DNA of 64,000 nucleotides from Chromobotia macracanthus (Eukaryota > Chordata > Actinopteri > Cypriniformes > Botiidae). The notes below the pieces were generated by a model. That model was not told the origin of the DNA. It made no database searches and saw only the letters and a program-made list of their open reading frames with translations. Made by a program: the position numbers and the translations under genes. How positions within the stretch are numbered: the stretch's first letter is position 1; each line of letters opens with the position of its first letter. The stretch lies in NCBI GenBank assembly GCA_036877525.1, contig JAZGTH010000020.1:45001-109000 (forward strand). Reading direction: 5' to 3'. This document shows positions 1 through 10,705 of this stretch, piece by piece.

Positions 1-1487
1 CTGAAACATTAGGTAATGCATCCTGTATCCTGTATAATGTATCCTGTAATGACTAAGAATTAACCACCGTTATTGCGTTTATTATGTGTTAATCATTGTT
101 AGTGTTAAGAAATTGTTTTTTCAAAAATAGTGTTTTTGGAAATTGTGATGAAATCATGCTGAGTATACCTGATATACTGTTGGGAATTGCACTAATTACC
201 TTAAAATTACAATCACACTTGAAAAAACAATTGGGATAGATGAGGACTCACGGTCCATGTCTAGGATGATGAAAGATTAAAGATGTGAAAGATGTGGCCA
301 TTCTTTTACAGTAAGCATTGGTCTGGACAGATATGGTGACTGTAGATAAGGGACTAGTAAAAACTGGATTGGAGTAACTAGCAATATGACAGTAAGTCCT
401 CAATGTTAGGGACACTCATTAAAAATGTTAATGCAGTGAAGTGCTTTGAGCCAATTGATGGGTTAGGGTTTTTTAATTTAACTGAGAAATGTTAAGAGAT
501 AATTAACCAACCTTCAGATAATTTATTGCCTGTTTCTTATGTATGTCTTCGTAAACTGTGTAGTTTATTTCCAAATAAACTGATGCATAAATTGACCAAT
601 GACGGTGCAGCAGTAAAGCTGTGATCCATCACCTAAGAAGATTCTGATAGCCACCAAAAGCACAGAATAGTGTAAAAGCATAACATTACAATGCAATGTT
701 TCTTGATTTAATCTGACACTCCTGAACTAGTACAGGGACACTTATTTATATGATCAGAAATATTACATTTGACATTCCATAATATGCTACAGACATTATA
801 ATAAATACATTATCTGTAACAATGACATCTCACCCAATCATCTATAACCACATACACAGACCACTGATATGTCATTGCATAAAAATATTATTTAAATATT
901 AAATAATAATTATATTAAATAAATTAAATATTGCTGTCCATATTTTATGACAGCTTGAGAGCAGAAATATACACACAAACAAACTGGTCATTCATGTAGT
1001 TAGGGTTGGTAAAGCTGCTGTAGATCCATGTGAAGTCTGTCTAACATCTCTGACATCACAAGACAACTCATTCAGTGTACCCCTTTATATGATCTTATTT
1101 TTATCTGTTCAATATTGTAAATGCATCATTATTTTGTTTCTTTTCTTTGACATCACATGACACGTCCTCTGTTCTAGATCATCTGTTCTATTCGGATTCA
1201 TTTCAGTTGATATTAAACATTCTCAGTAGATGCATATTAAAGTGTTGTGAATGTGCCCCAATCAATCAGGTTTGCTGTTTTTTGCGTGTTCTTGAAAACC
1301 TTTAAATAACATTATAGTTCCACTGTATTTTTAACATTTTCCTACAATGTTAATTTTATTGGTGATGCTGTGCAATACAGTAAATCTGTCTGAGAAAGGA
1401 GAGATCTCTGTGAGAATGTGATACACGGACACATTCACATGTGACTGACTTGTAGAATGTGTTCTGCTTATTCTGTCAAGAGACAAA
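1..1487. other. AT-rich intergenic DNA, no gene seen
   Basis: I see no coding exon, RNA gene or clear repeat family in this flank of the retrotransposon. The sequence is AT-rich. A small open frame on the minus strand that reaches into the LTR is an LTR shadow and not a gene. Confidence 0.5.
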
Positions 1488-1492
1488 CAGGC
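1488..1492. repeat. Target-site duplication, left copy
   Basis: CAGGC immediately precedes the 5' LTR and matches the five bases after the 3' LTR (5850-5854). Ty3/Gypsy integrases usually make 4-6 bp duplications. An exact match shows that both ends of this insertion are original and unrearranged. Confidence 0.9.
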
Positions 1493-1943
1493 TGTAACAT
1501 CACGCCAGCAGAGGGAGCCCTCACCAGAATACTGACTGCTCATGCTCCCTCTGCTGAACTCTGAACTTACTTCCTGTTTGGCATCTATATAAACCTTGCT
1601 GCCACATGGCCATGTTGCGAAGTATTGCCAGCTTAACACCTGACTACTAAGCATTCTCTTTTACTGCCTGCTTTCCTGTGTTTTACCAATTGTTTGGTTC
1701 TCGTTTTCTGATTTTTGCCTAGCCCCTTTGTTTGACACTTGGATCGGACTGTTTGTTTAGATATTGATTCTCTGCCTGGATTTACGACCTCTGATTTACG
1801 TCTCTCCCTTTTGTTGTGTTGCATGGTTGGACTGTCTATGTTTATTACGACCCTTTGCCTGTACTTTCGACTTTGATTATGGATAACCCCAATAAACATC
1901 CGCAACTGGATCCTGCTTCAGTTTCTGCCTCAGCCCCCGTACA
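1493..1943 (+). repeat. 5' LTR with TATA box and polyadenylation signal
   Basis: 451 bp, starting TGTAACA and ending TACA. TATATAAA at 1586-1593 is a good TATA box, placing transcription start near 1612-1620. AATAAA lies at 1891-1896. The ATG that appears to start gag (1879) is inside this LTR, just before the polyadenylation signal. It is 4 bp longer than the 3' LTR because of a small length difference near 1840-1850. Confidence 0.93.
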
Positions 1944-2408
1944 GAATACTTCGCCTACCCTCAATCCAGCGGATGTTCACAGCTGCAAGCTGCATTTGTC
2001 TACCAGGGAGAACTATTACGCAGCTACCACGAACAGCTAGTTAACTTACAGGCATCGAATGAACTACTGCTCCAGTGACTTTGCTCTCCTCCTTCCACCA
2101 CGTCGAGCACGGTAAGACTTGCTCTTCCCGATAAGTTTGATGGTTCTGCAGAATGGTGTAAAGGGTTCATTCGACAAGTACGCACTTATTTGGAATCGTT
2201 GGGGGATCAGTCTCATGCTAGTTCTGATCAATGCTCTTTTATCATGTCACTATTATCTGGCAAGGCTATTGATTGGGCTGCTGCGGTTTGGGAGACGGAC
2301 GAACAGTTTAGATCTTCACCTGAGTATTTTTTGCAACAACTCCTAGAAGTATTTAAATATCCTGCTGGGGGTCGGGATGTTTCGTCTCGTTTTAGGGGTT
2401 TTTCATGA
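1879..2408 (+). pseudogene. Broken retrotransposon gag (N-terminal capsid part only)
   Basis: The reading frame begins at ATG 1879 in the LTR, runs across the primer site and is broken near 2010 by a one-base shift before a stop at 2040. From about 2112 another frame encodes a segment resembling the retrotransposon gag domain of sushi-like elements, with recognisable motifs KFDGS, SLLSGKAIDWAAAVW and [11 protein letters not shown]. It ends at 2408, where the sequence has jumped into the end of protease. The nucleocapsid zinc knuckle is absent. No complete Gag can be made. Confidence 0.85.
1945..1954 (+). other. Candidate self-primer binding site
   Basis: One base after the 5' LTR lies AATACTTCGC. 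Its reverse complement GCGAAGTATT occurs at 1617-1626, where the TATA box predicts the 5' end of the RNA. Tf1 and sushi-like elements are known to prime reverse transcription from the folded 5' end of their own transcript instead of a tRNA. The match is visible in the sequence; the mechanism is inferred by family analogy. Confidence 0.65.
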
Positions 2409-4014
2409 AGAGAACATCTCTCTATATCTGATCGACTCACCCAAATATGAAATAATTTTAGGAATGCCATGGCTAAGTTGCCACGATCCCCACATCTCCT
2501 GGCGCACGGGTGAGCTGACCCACTGGTCTCCATTCTGTTTTAGTCACTGTCTAACCCTTAAGCAGTCCAGTCCATGTCTGTCCACAAGCATGGGGAGCCC
2601 TCCGAGCCTGACCCAACCAAAGATCCCCAAGGTTTATAACGAGCTTTTGGAGGTCTTCAGCAAGGTTAAAGCCACACAGTTACCACCACATCGGCACTGG
2701 GACTGTGCTATAGACCTTCTTCCCAACATGTGTTCTCCCAAAAGCAAAGTCTACCCGCTGTCACGCCAAGAAGCACAGGCTATGGAGGACTACATCAAGG
2801 AGGCTCTGGAAGCTGGCTTTATCCGTCCTTCTACTTCTCCCGCTGCAGCCGGCTTCTTCGTGGAGAAGAAGGATGGGGGTCTGCGTCCGTGCATCGACTA
2901 CAGAGGCCTCAATGTCACTGTTAAATTCAGGTATCCACTGCCTCTAGTCCCTTCTGCCCTAGAACAGCTCAGGAAGGCCAAAATATTTACCAAACTCGAC
3001 TTGAGAAACGCTTATAACCTGATACGCATCAGGGACGGAGATGAGTGGAAGACAGCTTTTCTCACCACCAGGGGGCACTACGAATACCTGGTTATGCCCT
3101 TTGGCCTTGCCAATGCCCCAGCCGTCTTCCAATCCTTCATAAATGAAGTCTTCAAAGATGTCCTCCACAAGTATGTCATCGCATATCTTGACGACATCCT
3201 AATCTATTCCCTGAATGAAGAGGATCATGTCACTCACGTCAAGAGTGTTCTTTCCAAGCTTCTCAATCACCAACTCTATGTCAAGACTGAAAAATGTGAG
3301 TTTCATGTGAAGCAGACAACATTCCTGGGGTACAACATCAGCCACCAGGGCGTTGAAATGGATGCTTCTAAGGTAACCGCCGTCACTGAGTGGCCGCAGC
3401 CCTCCACGTTGAAAGAATTGCAGAGGTTCCTGGGCTTTGCTAACTTCTATCGACGCTTCATTAGGAACTACAGCTCTATTGCTGCACCTCTCACCTCATT
3501 ACTCAAGGGAAAACCCAAGAGGTTGTCATGGAATGCTTCCGCCAATGCAGCCTTCCAAAAGCTCAAGACCAGCTTCACGACGGCCCCCATCCTTAAACAT
3601 CCAGATCCAGAACTCCCCTTCATTGTGGAGGTCGATGCTTCTGACTGCGGGATTGGAGCCGTGCTCTCTCAACGTCATGGACAACCTCCCAAGCGTTTCC
3701 CGTGTGCCTTCTTCTCTCGGAAGCTAACCCCCGCTGAGTTTAATTATGATGTGGGAAACAAAGAGCTTCTGTCAATGAAGGCTGCCATGGAAGAGTGGAG
3801 ACATTGGCTCGAGGGGGCAGCTCATCCTTTTCAAGTTATCACGGACCATAAGAACCTTGAGTATGTCAAGTCTGCTCGACGTCTGAATTCACGCCAGGCA
3901 AGATTGTCTCTGTTCTTTTCACGATTCCATTTTACAGTCACTTATCGTCCAGGCTCCAAGAATAGCAAGGCAGATGCACTATCCAGGCGCCATGATCCCC
4001 CACGACAGAACTAA
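2377..4014 (+). pseudogene. Retrotransposon pol: protease tail, reverse transcriptase and RNase H
   Basis: A 545-residue open frame. The first 50 residues resemble the C-terminal end of a chromovirus protease ([17 protein letters not shown]), without the catalytic aspartate motif. The reverse transcriptase palm follows, with [32 protein letters not shown] and the catalytic YLDD box at 3184-3195. An RNase H domain follows ([16 protein letters not shown], then TDHKNLEY). The frame stops at 4012-4014, at the RNase H-integrase boundary, with a second in-frame stop just after. This is the best-preserved part of the element, but it lacks a working gag-protease upstream. Confidence 0.92.
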
Positions 4015-4074
4015 CTACAATCCTGAACCCATCCTAAGTCCAGCCTTGTTGTTGCTCCGGTCAACTGGGACATA

Positions 4075-5445
4075 ATGGAGGAAATTCACCAGGCCGTCCT
4101 CACAGAACCATCACCAACACTCCCCCTTCCAAACAATATGTTCCCCAGACACTACGTCACCGGTCATCCAGTGGGTCCACACATCACTCAGCACATCCCC
4201 ATTTCCGCCCTTAAACTTGTGCAGAATTCCTTCTGGTGGCCTTCAATGACCAAAGATGTGGCCAATTATGTCAAGTCTTGCTCCATCTGTGCCCAGTCCA
4301 AGACTCCCAGGGACCTGCCGACGGGACTTCTACAGCCTCTCCCGATTAACACCTTGTCTCACCTCTCCATGACTTCATCACACTTACCCTGTCTGATGGT
4401 TACACACAATCTGGTATCGTTGACCGCTTCTCACCTGTCGCCTGTTCATGGATTACCTACTGCCATGGAGACTGCTCAAGCCATGTTCCACCATGTCTTT
4501 CAAACTATGTCTACCTGAAGACATTGTATCAGATCGGAACTCAGTTCACCTCTCAGGTTTGAAATCCTTTTGTAACCTTTTAGATATCAATGCGAGTTTA
4601 ACCTCTGGCTATCATCCGCAGTCAAACGGTCAGGTAGAGGCTGAACAAGAGATCGGCAGGTACCTGCGGACTTACTGCAGCCGCAACAACATCGCTGGGC
4701 TGAATTTCTCCCTTGGACCGAGTATGCCCAGAACTCACTCCGCACTCCTCTAAGGACTCACCCTTTAATGTGCTGGGTTACCAGCCTCCCCTGTTCCCGT
4801 GGTCAGGAGAACCATCGTCTGTGCCTGCTGTTACTGGATTCAGTGAGAGGGTGTGGGACAGTGCCCGTACGGCTTCAACGCTGAGAGCAGGAGATTAACG
4901 CTAACCGTCACCGCGCCCACACCCCCTGGACAAAGGGTCTGGCTCTCCACGGGATCTCAAGCTACGTCTGCCGAGCAGGAAGCTCTCTCCCAGGTATGTT
5001 GGCCCATTTAAAATCATAAGACAGATTAATGAGGTCACTTACCAATTAGAGCTTCCTGCTGACTACCGCATCTCTCCTTTCCATGTCACTCCTCAAACCT
5101 TTTCACCGGGACGCTGACCCCGAGGCCATATTGCAGGAGCCACCGCCACCGCTGGACATTGGGGGAACGCCGGCCTACAAGGTGAACGTCTTGCTTGACT
5201 CACGGCGAAGAGGGGGTCAGTTACAATACCTGGTGTATTGGGAGGGATACGGCCCAGAGGAGAGATCGTGGGTAGCGGCAGTGGACATTCTGGATCCCTC
5301 GCTCACGGAGGAGTTTCATCGAGCCAGACCTGACCGTCCAGCACCACGTCCACGGGGACGCCCATGTAGAGCACCTGGAGGTGCTCCTAGAGGGGGGGGT
5401 TCTGTAACATCACGCCAGCAGAGGGAGCCCTCACCGGAATACTGA
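4075..5445 (+). pseudogene. Retrotransposon integrase with chromodomain, frameshifted
   Basis: 4075-4518 keeps the frame of the upstream pol and encodes the HHCC zinc-binding domain of integrase (two histidines, then CSICAQ). The frame is lost within the catalytic core. The core continues at 4448-4753 in another frame with VSDR and [12 protein letters not shown], the end of the DDE region. A third stretch (5083-5445) encodes a chromodomain recognisable by [16 protein letters not shown], followed by a basic, proline-rich tail ending next to the polypurine tract. The chromodomain places the element among chromoviruses. The frameshifts make integrase non-functional. Confidence 0.88.
5390..5400 (+). 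other. Polypurine tract of the retrotransposon
   Basis: A run of A and G (GAGGGGGGGG) followed by TTC lies directly upstream of the 3' LTR start at 5403. This is the expected position and composition for the plus-strand primer of reverse transcription. Confidence 0.8.
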
Positions 5446-5849
5446 CTGCTCATGCTCCCTCTGCTGAACTCTGAACTTACTTCCTGTTTGGCATCTATAT
5501 AAACCTTGCTGCCACATGGCCATGTTGCGAAGTATTGCCAGCTTAACACCTGACTACTAAGCATTCTCTTTTACTGCCTGCTTTCCTGTGTTTTACCAAT
5601 TGTTTGGTTCTCGTTTTCTGATTTTTGCCTAGCCCCTTTGTTTGAAACCTGGATCGGACTGTTTGTTTAGATATTGATTCTCTGCCTGGATTTACGACCT
5701 CTGATTTACGTCTCTCCCTTTTGTTGTGTTGCATGGTTGGACTGTCTTTCTTATGACCCTTTGCCTGTACTTTCGACTTTGATTATGGATAACCCCAATA
5801 AACATCCGCAACTGGATCCTGCTTCAGTTTCTGCCTCAGCCCCCTTACA
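5403..5849 (+). repeat. 3' LTR
   Basis: 447 bp, nearly identical to the 5' LTR, starting TGTAACA and ending TTACA. The polyadenylation signal AATAAA is at 5797-5802. The right target duplication CAGGC follows at 5850-5854. Confidence 0.93.
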
Positions 5850-5854
5850 CAGGC

Positions 5855-6084
5855 TAGAGCTGACAAATAAAAGCCTTCTCTACATCCTGCACACAGTCAC
5901 ACACCTGAGCAGTGGAACATTTGTGTAAGTAAGTAGAAATGTACACGTTCAGACAGACAGAGAGACGGGGGGCACAGCGAAAAAGAGAGAGACCAACAGA
6001 AAGAGAGACAGACAGATGTACACTACTCAACAAGTGAATGCACACACTCAGACAGACACACACTGGCTTCTATAAAAGACTACC

Positions 6085-6115
<31 letters not shown>

Positions 6116-6511
6116 ACATGGATGTAGATAATGCTGTTCTCCTTGGGAGCTTCATGGTCTCCCTTCTTTAGATGGCTTTGCTGCTATACACATTCCTGGT
6201 CATGTTTTGAAAGTTCTTAACCTTCAATCCAATGTCTTGATCTGCCTCTGAAATGATTATTATTTTTTCTGCTGGTGTTACCACAGTTGTGTGATTTGTT
6301 AACTAATAGTCAAACTATCAATTATTTAGACTGTTGTTGTAAGTAATCCCTTCTAAAATGTTTCCAATAGTTATATTACAGAAAATATAGACAGTAAACA
6401 ATCAAGTTTTTCCATAGTGATATGTAGAGATGATTTGGATGGTGAATCTGAACTTTACTGTCCATTCTCACTGAGATTCTGATTCATTTCTATACTGGTC
6501 TCATTACAGGT
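5855..6511. other. Intergenic, GT microsatellite
   Basis: Purine-rich GACAGACAGAGAG-type simple sequence at about 5950-6060 is followed by a (GT)n run at about 6086-6112. No exon or RNA gene is recognisable. The end of this stretch carries a pyrimidine-rich tract with CAG before the exon-like block at 6512. Confidence 0.5.
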
Positions 6512-6707
6512 ATGAGTGAGTTTCCAGTCGACTTTAATGAGTCAGGAAAATATGACACAGGTTTGAAATACTTCATGTTGTTTCTTGTTTACTTAAAGAG
6601 CAGCCTCCGTGAAGAGGCCAGACAGTTCGAGGGGATGCATGACATCACTGCGTCAGTCAACCAGCAAGCAGCATTTGAGGAACTAGAAAGTTATCTCTCT
6701 CTCAAGG

Positions 6708-6922
6708 TTTCAATCTAAAGTACTTTTACATAGTAACATAGTTTTTTACATACAATATTGCCAAAGCATTAAACATAACTATTGAGAAGAAATGTACAGT
6801 TTTAAAATATCTTAAAATATGTGGTACATGTAATATGTAATATATGTGGTCCTAAAATAAGGTGCTAGTTAAAGGATAAAATAAGAAAAAGGTCAAATTA
6901 ATTTAAAGGTGGACTTTTAACT
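6708..6922 (-). mobile_element. LINE 3' untranslated fragment
   Basis: This block shares long stretches with 23728-23878 in the same orientation: a start with AAAGTACTTT, then TTACATACAATATT, ATGTACAGTTTTAAAA and AAATAAGGTGCTA, ending GGTGGACTTTTAAC. At the second locus it lies directly beyond a decayed LINE reverse-transcriptase C-terminus on the minus strand. This copy is therefore read as the truncated 3' end of the same LINE family. Confidence 0.6.
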
Positions 6923-7194
6923 TATGGACCAATCATCTCTTTCTCTCAGTTAAACATTTCCACTCAGCTGTGCAGTATGGCTGCAGGTTTCAGTCATCAT
7001 TATTTGTCTCAGTCTGGTTTAAACTTTACACTTCAAATCTTATCAGAAAACGTGCGCCGACATGTTGCCAAAGATGTTTCTAGACGTGCATGTGAGTCTA
7101 TATTTACGTGAATCTTGCACTGATTTTGTTTCTCTGTCTTGTTATTGTGTTTGTATTGTCATCCTCTGTAGCTGTATAAAGCTGAAAAGGCCAG

Positions 7195-7345
7195 ACAAAT
7201 TAAAATAGAATAGAAAGACTTCATAGTCATTATACAGCTTTGCATACAACGAAATAAGGAGCGCTGCTCTTGTTCTTATGAATCTGTATCGCCTGCCAGA
7301 GGGCAGGAGGTCAAACAGGTGGTGGCCTGGGATTAGGTGGGTGTC
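7195..7345 (-). mobile_element. 5'-truncated LINE 3' end
   Basis: On the minus strand this encodes the tail of a LINE reverse transcriptase, with the family signature LLPSGRRYR. A short 3' end with ACGAAAT-like and TCTATTCTATTTTA-like sequence follows. It is typical of fish LINE insertions truncated from the 5' side. Confidence 0.65.
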
Positions 7346-7361
7346 CTTAATGATCTTTAGT

Positions 7362-7485
7362 TCACAGAAAAATTAAAATTCTGTCATTACCCTCAGGTCA
7401 TTCCACACCAGTAAGACCTTCATTCATCTTCGGAACACAAATTAAGATATTTTCAAGGCCATAAATTGTCATGAGGTTTACTGGG
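7362..7485. repeat. Common fish interspersed repeat
   Basis: The sequence around TTCTGTCATTACCCTCAGGTCATTCCACACC and CTTCATTCATCTTCGGAACACAAATTAAGATATTTT belongs to a dispersed family I recognise from cyprinid genomes. I cannot assign its class from one copy. Confidence 0.55.
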
Positions 7486-7965
7486 TCAGTATGTGTGTTG
7501 TGAAAACAGTATTTAGGTGTTGGATTACTCAGCTTAGCCATGATTTAAGAACATCTGCATCCTGTGGGCCAATCAAATCCTCTGATGTGTTCCAGAACTC
7601 CTGCATCATGTCTAAACTGCATGATTTCCTGTATGTGATTGAGATCTGCCCACAGAATACTGGAGAGAGAGACCACGCATCAAACATCTCAAGCGAAGGG
7701 TTCAAGAACTCTATGCCATCATAAACCTTGTTTGCAATCGGGTATGTGAAGTTGTTAGTGCTTTTAATATATGCATATGAGTCTCTTTTGGTTAGGGTTA
7801 GGTTATTACTTGTCAAGGGATGAGTATGTGTTGCTTTTATGAAGGATCTGGTGTATCACACAGACGACTGTAAAGCTTTGGAGACAGGAAATAGCAGTCC
7901 TTGATACAGAGAAGATCAGCTACAACTTCTAGAAGACAAGGGCTAAGAGACAAACACTTTACAGT

Positions 7966-8030
7966 ATTAGAATAGAATAGAAAGCCTTTGTTGTCGTTGT
8001 ATAGGTCTGCATACAACGAAATGTGTTAAA
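7966..8030 (-). mobile_element. LINE 3'-end fragment
   Basis: This short block starts AGAATAGAATAGAAAG and contains TGCATACAACGAAAT. The same elements, in the same order, occur at 7200-7255. It is a second, shorter minus-strand LINE tail of the same family. Confidence 0.5.
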
Positions 8031-8231
8031 ACATACAGTTGAACTACAACAACAAAATATATCAATATAATAAAAGAAGAAAAGTAAAAAGATTAAAAGT
8101 GTCACACAACAATTTTCTTTACTATTAACTAAGAATGTGTTAAACAAGCATACTTATTGGCTGTGTAGGAAATGATCCAGTTCTCTCTCACACATAGAAA
8201 TGCTGTTGAGAACTATGGCTTTGTTTCTTAC

Positions 8232-9273
8232 GGTAAGAATTGCATTTTTCAGTCTAACGCTAACAAACAGGATAGTTACTGAGTGAACATCCATATATAT
8301 ATATATATATATATTTATAGACTTTTTTGGTTTTGCTTAATTTTCTTCAATGCTTTTGCAAAAAAAAACTTCCAGATGATTGACCAAAACAATAAAATGT
8401 CAGACCAGTCAGACAACAGATGTCAGCAATGACCTGATGTCTACTGATATTTTAAAATTATTTTGACGATCTCTGTTTGCACTCAACATATAGGCTATGT
8501 CATTATAAAATGATGTATTTAGTATAGGGTTAGGAGTTAATAATAACCCTAGGTTATTATTAGGTTAGGTTAGGGTTAATAATTCCTGTATTTACAAGAA
8601 TTATATGCAAAAGGCAAACATTTTGTTATATTATAGTGGGTTTTTCAGAAGTGAACATTTTTCGAAAGGCTGTTCAAGAAACAGGTTTGTTTTCTCTGAC
8701 GTCTGTTATAGTGCACAGTCATGTGTTTCTCTGAGCTAAGGTGATTGGCTCCAATAAGTTTACGGAAGTTTGTGCTAATGACCAAGGGAAAAGATGTACT
8801 AAATGCAATAGGGTCTGGCTGCAGTCATACATGGTGAGTGGAACTCCACTCGAGAATGGAAATACGTCACCTCCACTAGCGATGCGTCCACCATGTTGGT
8901 CCGGGCCAGAGTATGTCACCTCCACCGGCGACACGTCCGCCATGTTGGTCCAGTTTAGACCCTATTGCAGAGCCCTGATTTTTATTTAAGAAACTGCAAA
9001 TAATGTACGGCTTGGTCTGGGCAAGATTGCCTTAAAAACTACTGGAGGTTAACAGAGGAACTGATTTTTTCTGGATAAAATTATGATAACGATTTATTTA
9101 AATTTATGGGGTTCAACAGTATATCCACACTATATAATATTCCAAGCTTTTTCTAAGGTTTTTGACATGACAGCACATTAGTCTTTTGAATTTTTTACCC
9201 CAGCAATTTGCACAAGACAGTAAGACAGTGGTAGATTTAAAAACGCACGCGCACTCACTCACTCACATGCGCA

Positions 9274-9328
<55 letters not shown>

Positions 9329-9943
9329 TCACTCACTCACTCACTCACATGCGCACTCACTCACTTACTCACTCACACACTTCACTCTTCAAGACCTCGA
9401 TCTTCTGTAAAGAAATCCCAGCTACAGTAGCCAGGGTGGTCATCTAAAGGGGTAAAACTCCAAAAGTACTCCCTGTTGTCCATTTCCCTGGTAGCCAGCC
9501 CCACAGACTTTGTAAAGCTGGCTGCACTGTAGGCGACTGCACCTAGAGATGGTGTATGGCTTTCTGTAGTTTTGATAGTGTTTCTTTGAATTTTTTTTCC
9601 AATTCACTACACCTGTTAAATATCAAAACACAATTATGACAGCACAATAAGTCACACAATTCAGACAACAAATTAAATATTTAACTGTCAAAAGTTTCAT
9701 GTTAGGGAAATGTAAGAGAGTGAGATTACCTAGCCTGTTGTTATACCAACAAAAAAAAAACGAGGGGAAACTACACTTTTCACTGTCAAGACAGCTGAAG
9801 TATGCCTCCTGTCGAAAATGCTCCTGCCTGACAATGTTGTTAAATCTCTGGCATGTCAGAGACAGCCTGAGGATTGCAGAGCAGCCATCTTGTAGAACTA
9901 CGAAGACAAGGATCCTCTGGAGAATATCATCTGGTGACTGTTC
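8232..9943. other. Intergenic, microsatellites and a short tandem duplication
   Basis: Holds an (AT)n run at about 8290-8312, TTAGGGTTAA-like stretches at 8520-8580, and a duplicated 39-bp unit at 8864-8902 and 8913-8951. A compound (CA)n/(ACTC)n array lies at about 9240-9384. The open frames here follow simple repeats and are not credible genes. Confidence 0.5.
9240..9384 (+). repeat. Compound (CA)n and (ACTC)n microsatellite
   Basis: A CA dinucleotide run (about 9270-9323) is bracketed by ACTC tetranucleotide repeats, and ATGCGCACTCAC occurs on both sides. The mirror-like layout gives an apparent histidine/threonine/serine-rich open frame that should be ignored. Confidence 0.85.
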
Positions 9944-10090
9944 TCCTGTAGCTCAGTGGTAGAGCATTGCGTTAGCAACGAAAGAGGTTGTGGGCTTGAT
10001 TCCCAGGGAGCACATGTAGTGACAAAAATGTATAACTTGAATGCACTGTAAGTCGCTTTGGGTAAAAGTGTCTGCCAAATGTAAATATAA
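9944..10090 (+). mobile_element. tRNA-derived SINE
   Basis: Begins TCCTGTAGCTCAGTGGTAGAGC, an A-box, with a B-box GGCTTGATTCC at 9993-10003. The body continues ATGTATAACTTGAATGCACTGTAAGTCGCTTTGGG and ends TGTCTGCCAAATG. The same structure recurs at least six more times in the window. It is tRNA-like at its head but too degraded to be a real tRNA gene, and it continues into a SINE tail. Confidence 0.85.
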
Positions 10091-10554
10091 CACACGATTT
10101 AATTACAAGTTGTTACAAGCCATTTATTTGATCAACATTAAAGTGATTTTGAAAACTTGCCTGCAAAATGTCAGTGGCCACTGCACCATCCTGTGAAACC
10201 CTTGGGATCTTTGCTGGGACTGTAGTTAACTTTGAAAAAAAATTTAAAAACAAAACGCAACAAAAAAAAAGATTATGAAACAGCTGCACATTTATACATG
10301 CTACTTTTACTACTTTTAACCAAAACATTACCAAAGTACTGTGCCTCCTTTTCCTAGGGACATGAAAGACGGCAGACTTTCTTCCCCCATCTTAATCCTA
10401 TCCCTGGAAGTGAGAGAAAAATTAAATGTGAAAACAACCTCTTCCTAAGACTTTTTAGTGTTATACAAAGGAACGCTAGATGCATACACATACACAACGA
10501 TCGTGTCCTTTTATTATTATTCACTACGTTATTTTACCACAAGCCACCAAAACA

Positions 10555-10705
10555 TACACTACCAGTCAAAGGTTTGGACAAACCCTCTCATTTAATGTTT
10601 TTTAAAGAAGTCTCTTATACTACTCAAGACTGCATTTATTTGAATAAAAATACAGAAAAACATAATATTACATGTTATTACAATCTAAAAAATATCCTTG
10701 CTACA
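10555..10705. repeat. Common cyprinid interspersed repeat
   Basis: The motif ACACTACCAGTCAAAGGTTTGG is followed by TTTTTAAAGAAGTCTCTTATAC and CTGCATTTATTTGAATAAAAATACAG. This is a dispersed non-coding family I recognise from carp-like fishes. The class is uncertain. Confidence 0.6.

Larger units (their letters stand above)
1493..5849 (+). mobile_element. Ty3/Gypsy chromovirus-type LTR retrotransposon, internally deleted
   Basis: Two near-identical LTRs (1493-1943 and 5403-5849) enclose a 3.46-kb interior with gag, reverse transcriptase, RNase H, integrase and a C-terminal chromodomain, in the order typical of vertebrate sushi-like chromoviruses. The LTRs begin TGTAACA and end TACA, and the element is flanked by the 5-bp duplication CAGGC. 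The interior is shorter than expected because the end of gag and most of protease are gone. Integrase is broken by stops and frameshifts. The copy cannot encode a full set of proteins. The LTRs differ by about six substitutions and one 4-bp gap, counted by eye, which points to a fairly recent insertion. Confidence 0.95.
6512..8231 (+). pseudogene. Exon-like remnants of an unrecognised gene
   Basis: Several blocks look like exons but do not join into one frame. Block A (6512-6706) encodes 65 residues starting MSEFPVDFNESGK and ends AAG before GTTTCA. Block B (6950-7091) follows TTCTCTCAG and ends before GTGAGT; it joins block A in phase and adds 47 residues (LNISTQLCSMAAG...). A third block ends at about 7740 with RRVQELYAIINLVCNR before GTATGTG. 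A fourth at about 7842-7945 reads DLVYHTDDCK, then a TGA, then YREDQLQLLEDKG. A last one (about 8171-8231) ends before GTAAGA. LINE fragments lie between them. I do not recognise the protein. The in-frame stop and the failed joins favour a decayed gene, though a live gene with missing exons is possible. Confidence 0.4.

Noticed and set aside
9944..10016. A real tRNA gene
   Set aside because: The A- and B-boxes are tRNA-like, but the head continues into a SINE body found at many other places here, and the cloverleaf is incomplete.
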